NCBI GenBank assembly: GCA_910585055.1 | Contig: CAJUBY010000004.1 | Coordinates: forward strand, 1 to 12,470 | Direction of reading: 5' to 3' | DNA: 12,470 nt | From: an uncultured Christensenella sp. | Lineage (GTDB): Bacteria > Bacillota > Clostridia > Christensenellales > Pumilibacteraceae | In this document: positions 1 to 6,356 of the stretch, one piece after another | Layout: every line of letters starts with the position of its first letter | How positions within the stretch are numbered: the stretch's first letter is position 1 | The notes under the pieces: model-generated | Seen by the model: the letters and a program-made list of their open reading frames with translations, nothing else | Databases searched by the model: none | Told to the model about the DNA's origin: nothing | Position numbers and translations under genes: made by a program

Positions 1-76
1 TGGTGGAGATAGTGGGACTCGAACCCATGACCTATGCGTTGCGAACGCATCGCTCTACCAGCTGAGCTATATCCCC
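1..76 (-). tRNA. tRNA-Ala, anticodon CGC, CCA encoded
   Basis: Read on the minus strand this folds as a 76-nt cloverleaf. The 7-bp acceptor stem is GGGGATA/TATCTCC, the D stem is GCTC/GAGC, the anticodon stem is ATGCG/CGCAT, and the T loop is TTCGAGT. The anticodon loop TTCGCAA gives anticodon CGC, which reads the alanine codon GCG. The acceptor stem carries the G3:U70 wobble pair, the main identity element of alanyl-tRNA, so the anticodon and identity agree. The CCA tail is encoded (positions 1-3). One mismatch (A49/C65) sits at the base of the T stem. GCG is a very common Ala codon in the genes of this window, so a dedicated CGC isoacceptor makes sense. A promoter lies 30 nt upstream. Confidence 0.97.
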
Positions 77-105
77 ATGCAACGAATATCTCATATTCGA
101 TAATA

Positions 106-134
106 ATTTTAGCATATCGGCATTTATTTGTAAA
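106..134 (-). promoter_or_regulatory. Sigma-A-type promoter of the tRNA-Ala gene
   Basis: On the minus strand, TTTACA (129-134) is followed after 17 nt by TAAAAT (106-111). A TG one base upstream of the -10 makes it an extended -10 (TGC-TAAAAT). Transcription would start near 99, about 23 nt before the mature tRNA 5' end, leaving a short leader for RNase P to remove. Confidence 0.75.
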
Positions 135-227
135 GTAAAATAGCGCGGATTTTTGATTGCGGTTTAAAATTTCGGGAAGTTTGTGTGAATATAATGTTAT
201 AAAACAAAACTAACGGTGCGACGTTGC

Positions 228-256
228 TTGACAAATTTCGCATGTAGTTGTACAAT
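228..256 (+). promoter_or_regulatory. Consensus sigma-A promoter of the J-domain gene
   Basis: A perfect -35 TTGACA (228-233) is separated by 17 nt from TACAAT (251-256). The predicted start near 263 leaves a leader of about 24 nt. The near-consensus boxes suggest strong constitutive transcription. No heat-shock operator (CIRCE inverted repeat) is visible, although the product has a J domain. Confidence 0.85.
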
Positions 257-286
257 TACACCGTATATTCCTTTTAGGTAACATTG

Positions 287-2023
287 ATGAAGAATTATTA
301 TCAGATCCTAAATGTCAGAGTTACGGCGACCGAAGCCGAGATCAAGACAAATTACCGTATTCTTGCCAAGCGGTATCATCCCGACGTCAATCCCGACGAT
401 GCGACGGCGGCGAGTAAGTTTGCGGATATAAACGAAGCGAATGCGGTATTGTCCGATCCAAAGTCCAGGGCGGAATACGACGCGAAACTGAAAGAGGCAA
501 GCAGTACAAGGCTTAATCAGGAAGATATCATCGCGCGTCAGCGTGCTCAGGCACAGGCGGCGGCGCGTCAGGCGGCACGCCAAGCGGCTTACCGCAACGG
601 AATGAATGTCAATCAGAATATGGGGAGCAGTGCGCGGCGCGATGCGACCATAGCCAGAGCGCGAGCGGCGCAGGCGCAAGCACAGGCACAGGCTCAAGCA
701 AAGGCGCAGGCGCAGTTCCAGGCGATACGAAATCAGGCGTATCAGAGCGGCAGGGAACACGGTATGGCGGAGGCGCGCAGAGCGGCGGAATCCGAGCTTT
801 CGCGTCTTAACACTAATCTTCGCAATGTGCTCGCCGACAATAAAAAGATAAAACAACAGCTCGAAGTGGAAGCCGATCTCAAGCGCAAGCTTTCCGTCGC
901 GGAACAGGACAGACGCGAGCTCGAACAGGAACTGTTCAATCGCGACCGCGAATTCTCTCAGGCATCTCAACACATAAAAGAATTGGAAACGCAAGTGGCG
1001 GAGCTTCAGGAAAAGGGCGGTGTCGCAAAGCGTTTAAAGTCCGAAAACGCCGAGCTAAAAGAAAAGTTGCTCAAAGCTCAATCGGAGCTAAAAGATCTCG
1101 AGATACGCAAAAAAGAAACGGAGCTTAAAAACGAAAAAGCGGATATACGCATAGAAAAGCTTGAACAGCTTGCCAAAAAACTGGAACAGGACAGGAAACA
1201 GGCGGAACTTAAAAACGCCGCGCAGATACAGCTTCAGCAGGACAAGCGTAAGCAGATGCAGGATGAGATCGATGTTCTTACACATAAGCTTGCGGCGCTT
1301 ACGGCGGAGTCGGAATCGCTCCGTGCCGACAACGACAGATGGCAACAGTACGCCAAGAGCGAAGAGTTTTTGTCCAATACCGAAGTACGTATGCAGGACT
1401 GGGCGAAAAAGGTCAAAGCCGACAAAAAACAGGCAAAGGGCACGCTGTACGGCGAACTCGGTCTTTTGATATGGGCAACCGACGAGGAAATAGAGGAAGC
1501 GTACGCCAAGCTTCGCAAACGGCTTTCCAACAAGACGGAACCGGAGCTTGTGGCAAAGCTCGAGAAGATAGAAGAGGCGCACACGATACTGTCCGATCCG
1601 GTCAGCCGCGCCGATTATAACAATACGCTCGGTATAACCGAAGAACAGGTCGCCGAAGAGCGTAAACTTATAGACTCCAACGAAAGCCTTATGGAGGAGT
1701 ACCGCAACCGTCTTGCGAACAAAGAATTTTGGGCGCATTTTGACGAGCTTACGGTCGCGGCGTTATCCGGCGATCCCGATTCTCAATACAAGTTGGGTGA
1801 GATATATTATAAAGGCGAAGAAGTCGACCGCGATACGGAACAGGCGGCATTTTGGTTTAAAGAAGCGGCAAAACACAAACATGCCGATGCGATGTACCGT
1901 TTGGGCGTATGCTTTATTAACGGCGAGGGCGTGGAACGCAATGACGCCACCGGACACGGATTTATACGCCAAGCGGCAAAACTCGGATCGAAAGCCGCGA
2001 AAAAAGCGGAAGGTATCAAGTAA
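287..2023 (+). CDS. J-domain / coiled-coil / J-like / Sel1-repeat fusion protein
   Basis: A 578-residue cytoplasmic protein with no signal peptide or membrane segment. Residues 3-68 form a J domain with the Hsp70-stimulating HPD motif at 31-33 and the helix IV-like end LSDPKSRAEYD. Residues 83-155 are rich in Ala, Gln and Arg, including eight AQ/AK units at 128-143. Residues about 160-355 are highly charged with heptad-like spacing, a long predicted coiled coil. Residues about 385-449 resemble a second J domain (LGLLIWATDEEIEEAY ... TILSDPVSRADYN), but HPD is replaced by residues around LSNKTEP. Residues 496-567 are two Sel1 repeats (YKLGEIYYKGEEV, YRLGVCFINGEGV). It lacks the Gly/Phe and zinc-finger regions of classical DnaJ, so it is not DnaJ itself. 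ATG 287 is preferred over TTG 284 because AGG at 276-278 lies 8 nt before it. It is probably an Hsp70 co-chaperone recruited to a scaffold; its client is unknown. Confidence 0.93.
   Translation: MKNYYQILNVRVTATEAEIKTNYRILAKRYHPDVNPDDATAASKFADINEANAVLSDPKSRAEYDAKLKEASSTRLNQEDIIARQRAQAQAAARQAARQAAYRNGMNVNQNMGSSARRDATIARARAAQAQAQAQAQAKAQAQFQAIRNQAYQSGREHGMAEARRAAESELSRLNTNLRNVLADNKKIKQQLEVEADLKRKLSVAEQDRRELEQELFNRDREFSQASQHIKELETQVAELQEKGGVAKRLKSENAELKEKLLKAQSELKDLEIRKKETELKNEKADIRIEKLEQLAKKLEQDRKQAELKNAAQIQLQQDKRKQMQDEIDVLTHKLAALTAESESLRADNDRWQQYAKSEEFLSNTEVRMQDWAKKVKADKKQAKGTLYGELGLLIWATDEEIEEAYAKLRKRLSNKTEPELVAKLEKIEEAHTILSDPVSRADYNNTLGITEEQVAEERKLIDSNESLMEEYRNRLANKEFWAHFDELTVAALSGDPDSQYKLGEIYYKGEEVDRDTEQAAFWFKEAAKHKHADAMYRLGVCFINGEGVERNDATGHGFIRQAAKLGSKAAKKAEGIK
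668..715 (+). repeat. Degenerate GCN-CAR hexanucleotide repeat coding for (Ala-Gln)n
   Basis: Eight tandem six-base units (GCG/GCA/GCT followed by CAG/CAA, one unit with AAG) encode Ala-Gln dipeptides in the linker of the J-domain protein. Third-position variation between units means the repeat is not perfect at DNA level, so it is probably kept by selection on the peptide or is an old expansion. A looser Ala/Gln/Arg-rich stretch lies upstream at about 536-592. Confidence 0.8.
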
Positions 2024-2045
2024 GCGGATTTTGATTTATACATTG

Positions 2046-2077
2046 CCGCAGTCGGATCTATCGGACTGCGGTTTTTT
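2046..2077 (+). terminator. Rho-independent terminator after the J-domain gene
   Basis: A perfect 8-bp stem CCGCAGTC/GACTGCGG (2046-2053 and 2064-2071) with a 10-nt loop is followed at once by six T (2072-2077). It lies 22 nt after the stop codon and isolates the J-domain gene as a single transcription unit. Confidence 0.92.
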
Positions 2078-2198
2078 GTTGCGTATTAAATATTAACATA
2101 CGTACGATATTATTTTTGGTGTCGATGCCTTCGGATTTACCGATTATCGATTCGCATGGACTTGCGGAATCGTTACGCAGTACCGTATATATTATCAT
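2078..2198. other. Intergenic stretch without a recognisable gene
   Basis: This AT-rich spacer lies between the terminator and the next promoter. The only structure seen is an imperfect hairpin with a one-base bulge (CGATTC-GCA ... TGC-G-GAATCG, about 2148-2173), with no T run after it. Short reading frames here have no ribosome binding site or recognisable content. Confidence 0.5.
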
Positions 2199-2227
2199 TT
2201 GACATGCTGCCGTAAATATATTAAAAT
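2199..2227 (+). promoter_or_regulatory. Promoter of the alcohol dehydrogenase gene
   Basis: TTGACA (2199-2204), a 17-nt spacer and TAAAAT (2222-2227) form a good sigma-A promoter. The predicted start near 2234 gives an untranslated leader of about 140 nt, the longest in the window. Confidence 0.75.
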
Positions 2228-2233
2228 AAATAT

Positions 2234-2362
2234 AACATATTACGTCTGTAACCGATAGCGTTACGATATGGGAGATCCGAAAATCGTACTTTTTTCGGGG
2301 CGCAAACATAGTACGTACGGGCGGATCACTGCCGTATCGACGTGAGTGTTTTAAAATAACCT
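2234..2362 (+). other. Long 5' leader of the alcohol dehydrogenase mRNA
   Basis: About 130 nt of predicted untranslated RNA precede the ribosome binding site. Two weak hairpins are visible: GTAAC/GTTAC (2248-2264) and CCGAAAA/TTTTCGG (2277-2298). An 8-bp DNA palindrome GTACGTAC lies at 2311-2318. None matches a riboswitch class that I can recognise, and there is no clear attenuator with a terminal T run. It could act in redox or growth-phase control, but this is only inferred from its length. Confidence 0.4.
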
Positions 2363-2376
2363 AAAGGAGATATATC

Positions 2377-3543
2377 ATGTTAGGAAATTTTACATACTGC
2401 AATCCCACAAAGCTTTATTTCGGCAGGGATGCACTTAACGGACTTAACGAAGAACTGCCCAAGTACGGCAAAAACGTTTTGCTTGTATACGGCGGCGGTT
2501 CTATCAAGAAAAACGGCATATACGACAAAGTTGTTGCTATTCTGAAAGCCAACGGCAAGGAAATTTTTGAAGACGGCGGCGTTATGCCTAACCCCACGAG
2601 CGATAAGCTGGAAGAGGGCGTTAGGCGCGCCGAGGCGGCGAATGCCGATCTCATCCTTGCCGTAGGCGGCGGATCTGTGTGCGATTATGCCAAAGCCGTT
2701 TCCGTATCGGTGAATTGCGGCGGCGATCCGTGGGAGAAATATTTTATCAGGTTCGAAGAACCGACTTGTAAAATTATTCCGGTAGGCTGTGTGCTTACAA
2801 TGGTCGGCACAGGAAGCGAAATGAACGGCGGATCGGTCATCACCAATCATGCGCAGAAGCTGAAAATAGGGCATGTGTTCGGCGAAAACGTTTTTCCGAA
2901 ATTTTCGGTAATGAACCCCGAATTTACTTTTACTTTGCCGAAGTATCAGATGATAGCCGGGATATACGACATTATGTCTCATATTCTCGAACAGTATTTT
3001 TCGGGAACGGACGACAATACGAGCGATTATATAATGGAAGGACTTTTACGTTCGCTGATCCACAGTGCAAATATCGCCGTAAAAGATCCGACCGATTACG
3101 AGGCGCGCAGTAATATAATGTGGACGGCGACTTGGGCGCTCAATACTTTGGTCGCAAAAGGCAAGACGACCGATTGGATGGTCCATATGCTGGGGCAGGC
3201 TGTCGCCGCGCATACGGACGCGACTCACGGAATGACGCTCGCCGCCGTTTCTTTGCCGTACTACAGATTTATAATGGACAGCGGCTTGGATAAATTTGCG
3301 CGCTATGCGGTCAATGTATGGCATGTCGATCCAAAAGGAAAAACAGCGAAACAGACGGCGCAAGAGGGTTTGGCGGAAATGGAGAAATGGATGATATCGA
3401 TAGGGCTTGTCATGAATATCACCGAGTTGGGCGCTACCGAAGAAATGCTTGACGGCATTGTAAAAAGCACGCTCGTTATGGACGGCGGCTATAAGATATT
3501 GAATGCCGTCGACATACGTGCTGTGCTGCTGGCAAGTTATTAG
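2377..3543 (+). CDS. Iron-containing alcohol dehydrogenase, butanol dehydrogenase (BdhA/YqhD) type
   Basis: This 388-residue protein has the full length of group III (iron-dependent) alcohol dehydrogenases. Such enzymes reduce aldehydes such as butyraldehyde, using NADPH or NADH, in fermenting cells. The N-terminal nucleotide-binding domain contains GGGSIKKNG at 40-47 and the second glycine loop AVGGGSVCDYAKA at 95-107, followed by GTGSE at 144-148. The metal ligands expected from YqhD are all present with family spacing: Asp198 and His202 (DIMSHILEQYF), His270 and His284. Start ATG 2377 follows AAAGGAGA (2363-2370) at good spacing. It is a single-gene unit with its own promoter and a strong terminator. 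The GGGSIKKNG signature favours the butanol dehydrogenase subgroup, but the in vivo substrate and cofactor cannot be read from sequence; a detoxifying aldehyde reductase is the alternative. Confidence 0.95.
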   Translation: MLGNFTYCNPTKLYFGRDALNGLNEELPKYGKNVLLVYGGGSIKKNGIYDKVVAILKANGKEIFEDGGVMPNPTSDKLEEGVRRAEAANADLILAVGGGSVCDYAKAVSVSVNCGGDPWEKYFIRFEEPTCKIIPVGCVLTMVGTGSEMNGGSVITNHAQKLKIGHVFGENVFPKFSVMNPEFTFTLPKYQMIAGIYDIMSHILEQYFSGTDDNTSDYIMEGLLRSLIHSANIAVKDPTDYEARSNIMWTATWALNTLVAKGKTTDWMVHMLGQAVAAHTDATHGMTLAAVSLPYYRFIMDSGLDKFARYAVNVWHVDPKGKTAKQTAQEGLAEMEKWMISIGLVMNITELGATEEMLDGIVKSTLVMDGGYKILNAVDIRAVLLASY

Positions 3544-3592
3544 TCGGTATGCAACTACGACGGGCGCACTGCTCGGCGGCAGACGGATTTAT

Positions 3593-3630
3593 AAAGATCG
3601 CGGCGCTTCGATATAACGCCGCGGTCTTTT
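3593..3630. terminator. Bidirectional terminator between the alcohol dehydrogenase gene and thiN
   Basis: An 11-bp stem AGATCGCGGCG/CGCCGCGGTCT (3595-3605 and 3617-3627, one T-G wobble) with an 11-nt loop is followed by TTTT on the plus strand. On the minus strand it is followed by TTTATAAAT. It lies 51 nt after the plus-strand stop and 7 nt after the thiN stop, so it can serve both convergent genes; it is stronger for the plus strand. Confidence 0.88.
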
Positions 3631-3636
3631 ATATTA

Positions 3637-4257
3637 TTACGGACGCGGAAAAAAAATAAGCAAGGAACCGTGTTTGACCGAGACGCTTGCGCCGATACCT
3701 GTCGTTTCGTTGGATACTCCTATAGGGCAGTCGGGCATCAGTTCATAATCTTTGAGTCCGAATTTTAATTTTTCCAGTGTTACGCCGCTTGCGGCGCCGC
3801 CGTAAGCGAATACGGAGACGGTGCCGGACGAGTTTTTCGGCAGTGTGAATTTTTCGTCGGTGATAACGGTAACGATTCCGGTACCGTCGATAAGATATCC
3901 GTGCGCGCCGTATGCGTTTAAGTATGCGAGCGCTGCGAAATTGGCTGCGGTGTGGTCGAGCCGACCGCCGGTGCCGCCGTATATGACGAATGTTCGGTAT
4001 TCGCGGCGCAGCCCCAGTTTTACGGCTGCCATCATGTCGGTGTCGTCTTTGTCGCGGTTAAGCTTTACGACATGCGCTGCCGTATTTTGAGGCACGGCGC
4101 AAGAATCGAAATCGCCTATGACTACATTCGGCTCTATGCCGAGCGACATTGCAAACTCGTAACCGCCGTCGGCGGCAATAACCAGATCGTTTGGCGTTAT
4201 TTTACGGCGCGGTGCAAAACGTTCTCCGGCGCCGAATATCACACACAGTTTTTCCAT
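3637..4257 (-). CDS. thiN: Thiamine pyrophosphokinase
   Basis: This 206-residue cytosolic enzyme transfers pyrophosphate from ATP to thiamine, giving the cofactor thiamine diphosphate; this is a salvage route rather than synthesis of the vitamin. Family motifs are in order: IAADGGYEFA at 27-36, GDFDS at 48-52, the acidic DKDDTD at 69-74 that binds Mg-ATP, and GGTGGRLDH at 94-102. The thiamine-contacting SNET lies at 182-185 in the C-terminal beta domain. Length is typical for the bacterial family. The start ATG 4257 opens directly into the first beta strand (KLCVIFGAG), so there is no room for a later start. No Shine-Dalgarno sequence precedes it, and a promoter sits so close that the transcript should begin at the ATG itself. 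It stands alone, convergent with the alcohol dehydrogenase gene and divergent from the DJ-1-family gene. No TPP riboswitch is present upstream. Confidence 0.95.
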   Translation of the reverse strand: MEKLCVIFGAGERFAPRRKITPNDLVIAADGGYEFAMSLGIEPNVVIGDFDSCAVPQNTAAHVVKLNRDKDDTDMMAAVKLGLRREYRTFVIYGGTGGRLDHTAANFAALAYLNAYGAHGYLIDGTGIVTVITDEKFTLPKNSSGTVSVFAYGGAASGVTLEKLKFGLKDYELMPDCPIGVSNETTGIGASVSVKHGSLLIFFPRP

Positions 4258-4263
4258 ACCGTA

Positions 4264-4292
4264 ATTATATCACGGCAAATCCGAAAAATCAA
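4264..4292 (-). promoter_or_regulatory. thiN promoter, predicted to give a leaderless mRNA
   Basis: On the minus strand TTGATT (4287-4292) is followed after 17 nt by a perfect TATAAT (4264-4269) with an extended -10 (TGA-TATAAT). The last T of the -10 is at 4264, so the usual start 7 nt further on falls at 4257, the A of the thiN ATG. The six bases between (TACGGT) contain no Shine-Dalgarno sequence. Confidence 0.72.
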
Positions 4293-4296
4293 TTAC

Positions 4297-4316
4297 GCGC
4301 GTATAAAATACCGCGC
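4297..4316. promoter_or_regulatory. Candidate operator: imperfect palindrome between divergent promoters
   Basis: GCGCGTAT (4297-4304), AAA, then ATAC and GCGC separated by one extra C (4308-4316) form an inverted repeat with 8-bp arms. It lies 4 bp from the thiN -35 box and about 7 bp from the -35 of the DJ-1-family gene, so a dimeric regulator bound here could affect both promoters. Function is inferred from position only; no regulator gene is nearby. Confidence 0.4.
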
Positions 4317-4323
4317 AATCGTT

Positions 4324-4351
4324 TTGAAGCCGTCGGTTTTTATGATATAAT
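4324..4351 (+). promoter_or_regulatory. Promoter of the DJ-1/PfpI-family gene
   Basis: TATAAT (4346-4351) with an extended -10 (TGA-TATAAT) is preceded after 16 nt by TTGAAG (4324-4329), a moderate -35. The predicted start near 4358 leaves a leader of about 29 nt that holds the ribosome binding site AAGGAGA (4376-4382). Confidence 0.75.
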
Positions 4352-4386
4352 GTATGTGCCCGTATGTCGGGCGGCAAGGAGATAAT

Positions 4387-4941
4387 ATGGCAAAGGTATA
4401 TGCGCTTATAGCGGACGGATCGGAAGAGATAGAAAGTTTGGCGCCCGTCGACTTACTGCGCAGGGCGAATGTCGATACGAAAATAGTGTCCGTGTGCGGC
4501 AGGACCGTTACGGGTTCGCACGGGATAAAAATAGAAAGCGACGCGCTTATCGGCGAAGTCGATCTTACGGACGCGGATCTTTTGTTTATTCCGGGCGGAA
4601 TGCCGGGGTCCGTCATTCTCGCAGAACATCGTGGCGTTACGTCGGCGGTGCGGAATATGCTGGATAAAGGGAAACGCGTAGCGGCCATCTGCGCAGCGCC
4701 GGCATTGGTTTTGGGCGCACACGGTTTTTTACGCGGAATAAAAGCGGTTTGTTTTCCCGGCTACGAAGATAAAATGATCGGTGCGGTATTACAGGCGGAT
4801 GCGCGTTTCGTCACAGACGGAACGGTGACTACGGCGCGCGGATTCGGCTGTGCTACGGATCTGGGTCTGGAACTCGTGCGTCTGCTCGCAGGCGAGTCGA
4901 TTGCCGAAGCCCTTAAACAAAAAATACAGTATCGTGAGTAA
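4387..4941 (+). CDS. DJ-1/PfpI superfamily protein (DJ-1/YajL type)
   Basis: This 184-residue cytoplasmic protein aligns along its length with the DJ-1/YajL branch of the PfpI superfamily. The first strand MAKVYALIADGSEEIE carries Glu16, the residue that hydrogen-bonds the nucleophilic cysteine in this family. LLFIPGGMPG (65-74) forms the next loop, and AAICAAP (99-105) is the nucleophile elbow with Cys102. CFPGYEDKM (122-130) matches the segment where human DJ-1 has His126, replaced here by Phe123. Proposed roles in the family are oxidative-stress protection, chaperone activity and glyoxalase/deglycase activity; the deglycase claim is disputed. The start at 4387 is chosen because AAGGAGA lies 4 nt upstream and the beta strand begins there; an upstream in-frame start at 4354 precedes or coincides with the predicted transcription start. 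The gene is divergent from thiN. Old annotations call such genes thiJ, but that does not show a role in thiamine metabolism. Confidence 0.93.
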   Translation: MAKVYALIADGSEEIESLAPVDLLRRANVDTKIVSVCGRTVTGSHGIKIESDALIGEVDLTDADLLFIPGGMPGSVILAEHRGVTSAVRNMLDKGKRVAAICAAPALVLGAHGFLRGIKAVCFPGYEDKMIGAVLQADARFVTDGTVTTARGFGCATDLGLELVRLLAGESIAEALKQKIQYRE

Positions 4942-4953
4942 AACGAAAAAGCC

Positions 4954-4978
4954 TGCGCGTAATATATATCCGCGCGCA
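4954..4978 (+). terminator. Weak candidate terminator hairpin after the DJ-1-family gene
   Basis: TGCGCG (4954-4959) can pair with CGCGCA (4973-4978) across a 13-nt AT-rich loop, 12 nt after the stop codon. It is followed by AATATATAT rather than a T run, so it is a poor intrinsic terminator. Transcripts may read through towards the Sel1-repeat gene. Confidence 0.3.
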
Positions 4979-5011
4979 AATATATATGTATATAAACGCC
5001 CGGGCATTTGC

Positions 5012-5040
5012 TTGCGCTGCGAACGGGTTTATGATACAAT
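5012..5040 (+). promoter_or_regulatory. Promoter of the Sel1-repeat gene
   Basis: TTGCGC (5012-5017), a 17-nt spacer and TACAAT (5035-5040) with an extended -10 (TGA-TACAAT). The predicted start near 5047 leaves a leader of about 75 nt; AGGGAGA (5111-5117) is the ribosome binding site. Confidence 0.65.
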
Positions 5041-5122
5041 ACAAAACACATAAAAATATGAGTTGTGCGGCGGTTCGATCCATATTTATTAAATCGCGCG
5101 GCTTGCGCATAGGGAGATTCTA

Positions 5123-6172
5123 ATGGCTAACGGTATAAATAACGGCGGACTGTCGCCTACCGATTTTCTTGCCAAAAAGTATTTCGATCAGGGTGAAAAA
5201 TACTTTACGGGCGACGGCGTTTCGGTGGATTTCAAAAAGGCGGCGGAAGGCTACGCGCAGAGCGCAAAGCTAGGGTATGCGCCAGGTGTATTTTCGCTGG
5301 GCGTGTGTTATATCCGCGGACTGGGCGTGGCGCATGACGAAAAGCGCGCGTATGAACTTATAAAGCAGGCGGCGGATATGGGCAATGCCGACGCTCAATT
5401 CACGCTGGGGCATTTTTATTTCGACGGGTCGGTCGTGGAACGCGATTACGATAAAGCCGTCGAGATCTTTCGCGCCGCAGCCGACAACGACCATCCGGGC
5501 GGATTGAACGATCTGGGTTTTTGTTATCAGCGCGGACTGGGCGTGGAGCAGGATTCGGAAAAGGCGTTCGATTGTTTTTTGCGCGCCGCAGAAGCGGAAT
5601 TCGCCGCGGCACAGAACAACGTCGGGGATTGCTATAACTTCGGCAGAGGAGTGGAAGCGGATAGCGAACGCGCGTTTTTGTATTATTACCGCGCGGCGCA
5701 GAACGGGTACGCCGTAGCGCAAAATAACGTCGGCATGTGCTATCTTAACGGCAGGGGCGTCAAACAGGACTATGCGCAGGCGGTGCATTGGTTTGAGGAG
5801 GCAGGCAAGCTTGGCAATCCCGTAGCCGTAGCTAATTTGGGGTTCTGCTACGAAACGGGCAGGGGCGTCGGAAAAGACGCCGAGAAAGCCGTGCAGCTTT
5901 ATACTGTAGCTGCGGACGCAGACAGCGCTCCGGCACAATACAATTTAGCAAAGTGTTTGCGCGACGGAAACGGAGTAAAACAGGATAAAGACCGCGCGTT
6001 TTCTCTGTTCAAACGGTCGGCGGATCAAAATTTCCCTGTTGCTTATTCTGCGCTTGCCGATTGTTATGCCGACGGTATAGGCGTCAAGCCGGATAAGGAA
6101 CTTGCCGCAAAATATAAAAAACTCGCCGCCGATGCCGGATATGCCGGCGCGTCTGCATCTGACGGCAAATAA
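5123..6172 (+). CDS. Sel1-like repeat protein, nine tandem units
   Basis: This 349-residue protein is built almost wholly from Sel1-like (TPR-related) helical repeats. After 18 N-terminal residues, a first unit (19-55, 37 residues) is followed by eight units of exactly 36 residues (56-343) and a six-residue tail. Each unit has the pattern LGxCYxxGxGVxxDxxKAxxxxxxAAxxGxxxA; units 5 and 6 both begin QNNVG. Such solenoids act as protein-binding scaffolds. No signal peptide, lipobox or membrane segment is visible, so it should be cytoplasmic, unlike the secreted SLR proteins of some pathogens. The start follows AGGGAGA by 5 nt. It is a separate unit with its own promoter. The J-domain protein at the left of the window ends in two repeats of the same class, which hints at a common partner or function but proves neither. 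Confidence 0.93.
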   Translation: MANGINNGGLSPTDFLAKKYFDQGEKYFTGDGVSVDFKKAAEGYAQSAKLGYAPGVFSLGVCYIRGLGVAHDEKRAYELIKQAADMGNADAQFTLGHFYFDGSVVERDYDKAVEIFRAAADNDHPGGLNDLGFCYQRGLGVEQDSEKAFDCFLRAAEAEFAAAQNNVGDCYNFGRGVEADSERAFLYYYRAAQNGYAVAQNNVGMCYLNGRGVKQDYAQAVHWFEEAGKLGNPVAVANLGFCYETGRGVGKDAEKAVQLYTVAADADSAPAQYNLAKCLRDGNGVKQDKDRAFSLFKRSADQNFPVAYSALADCYADGIGVKPDKELAAKYKKLAADAGYAGASASDGK

Positions 6173-6249
6173 GTTTTTGTGCGGCGCAAACATTCTGCGC
6201 ATAAAACGTTGCAGCGTATTGCCGCCGTAAAATAATATAAATCGACAAT

Positions 6250-6280
6250 GTCGCGGTATACGAAATATACTGCGGCTTTT
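6250..6280 (+). terminator. Probable terminator after the Sel1-repeat gene
   Basis: An 11-bp stem GTCGCGGTATA/TATACTGCGGC (6250-6260 and 6266-6276, two G-T wobbles) with a 5-nt loop is followed by TTTTAT. It lies 77 nt after the stop codon and upstream of the next promoter. Confidence 0.65.
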
Positions 6281-6356
6281 ATGATCGCGGTTATTAGTAC
6301 GCCGTACCGAAAGGCGATGCGGATGCCGTAATATCGGCGCACTGCCTTTGCTTTGA

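Noticed and set aside
668..715. Tandem repeat as a possible CRISPR or mobile-element end
   Set aside because: Units are six bases, in frame and coding for Ala-Gln; there are no spacers, inverted repeats or transposase.
308..994. Minus-strand open frame opposite the J-domain gene, and another at 1088-1738
   Set aside because: Both are shadows of a repeat-rich, strongly biased plus-strand gene with recognisable domains; neither has a ribosome binding site or family match.
4354..4386. Upstream in-frame start adding 11 residues to the DJ-1-family protein
   Set aside because: It lies at or before the predicted transcription start, and the AAGGAGA box fits ATG 4387, where the conserved fold begins.
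4258..4386. TPP riboswitch ahead of thiN or the DJ-1-family gene
   Set aside because: The thiN leader is absent or nearly so, the other leader is about 29 nt, and no TPP-aptamer core sequences (CUGAGA, ACCUGA) are present.
3637..4941. thiN plus 'thiJ' as a thiamine operon
   Set aside because: The two genes are divergent, and the thiJ name of DJ-1-family genes is historical and does not establish a thiamine function.
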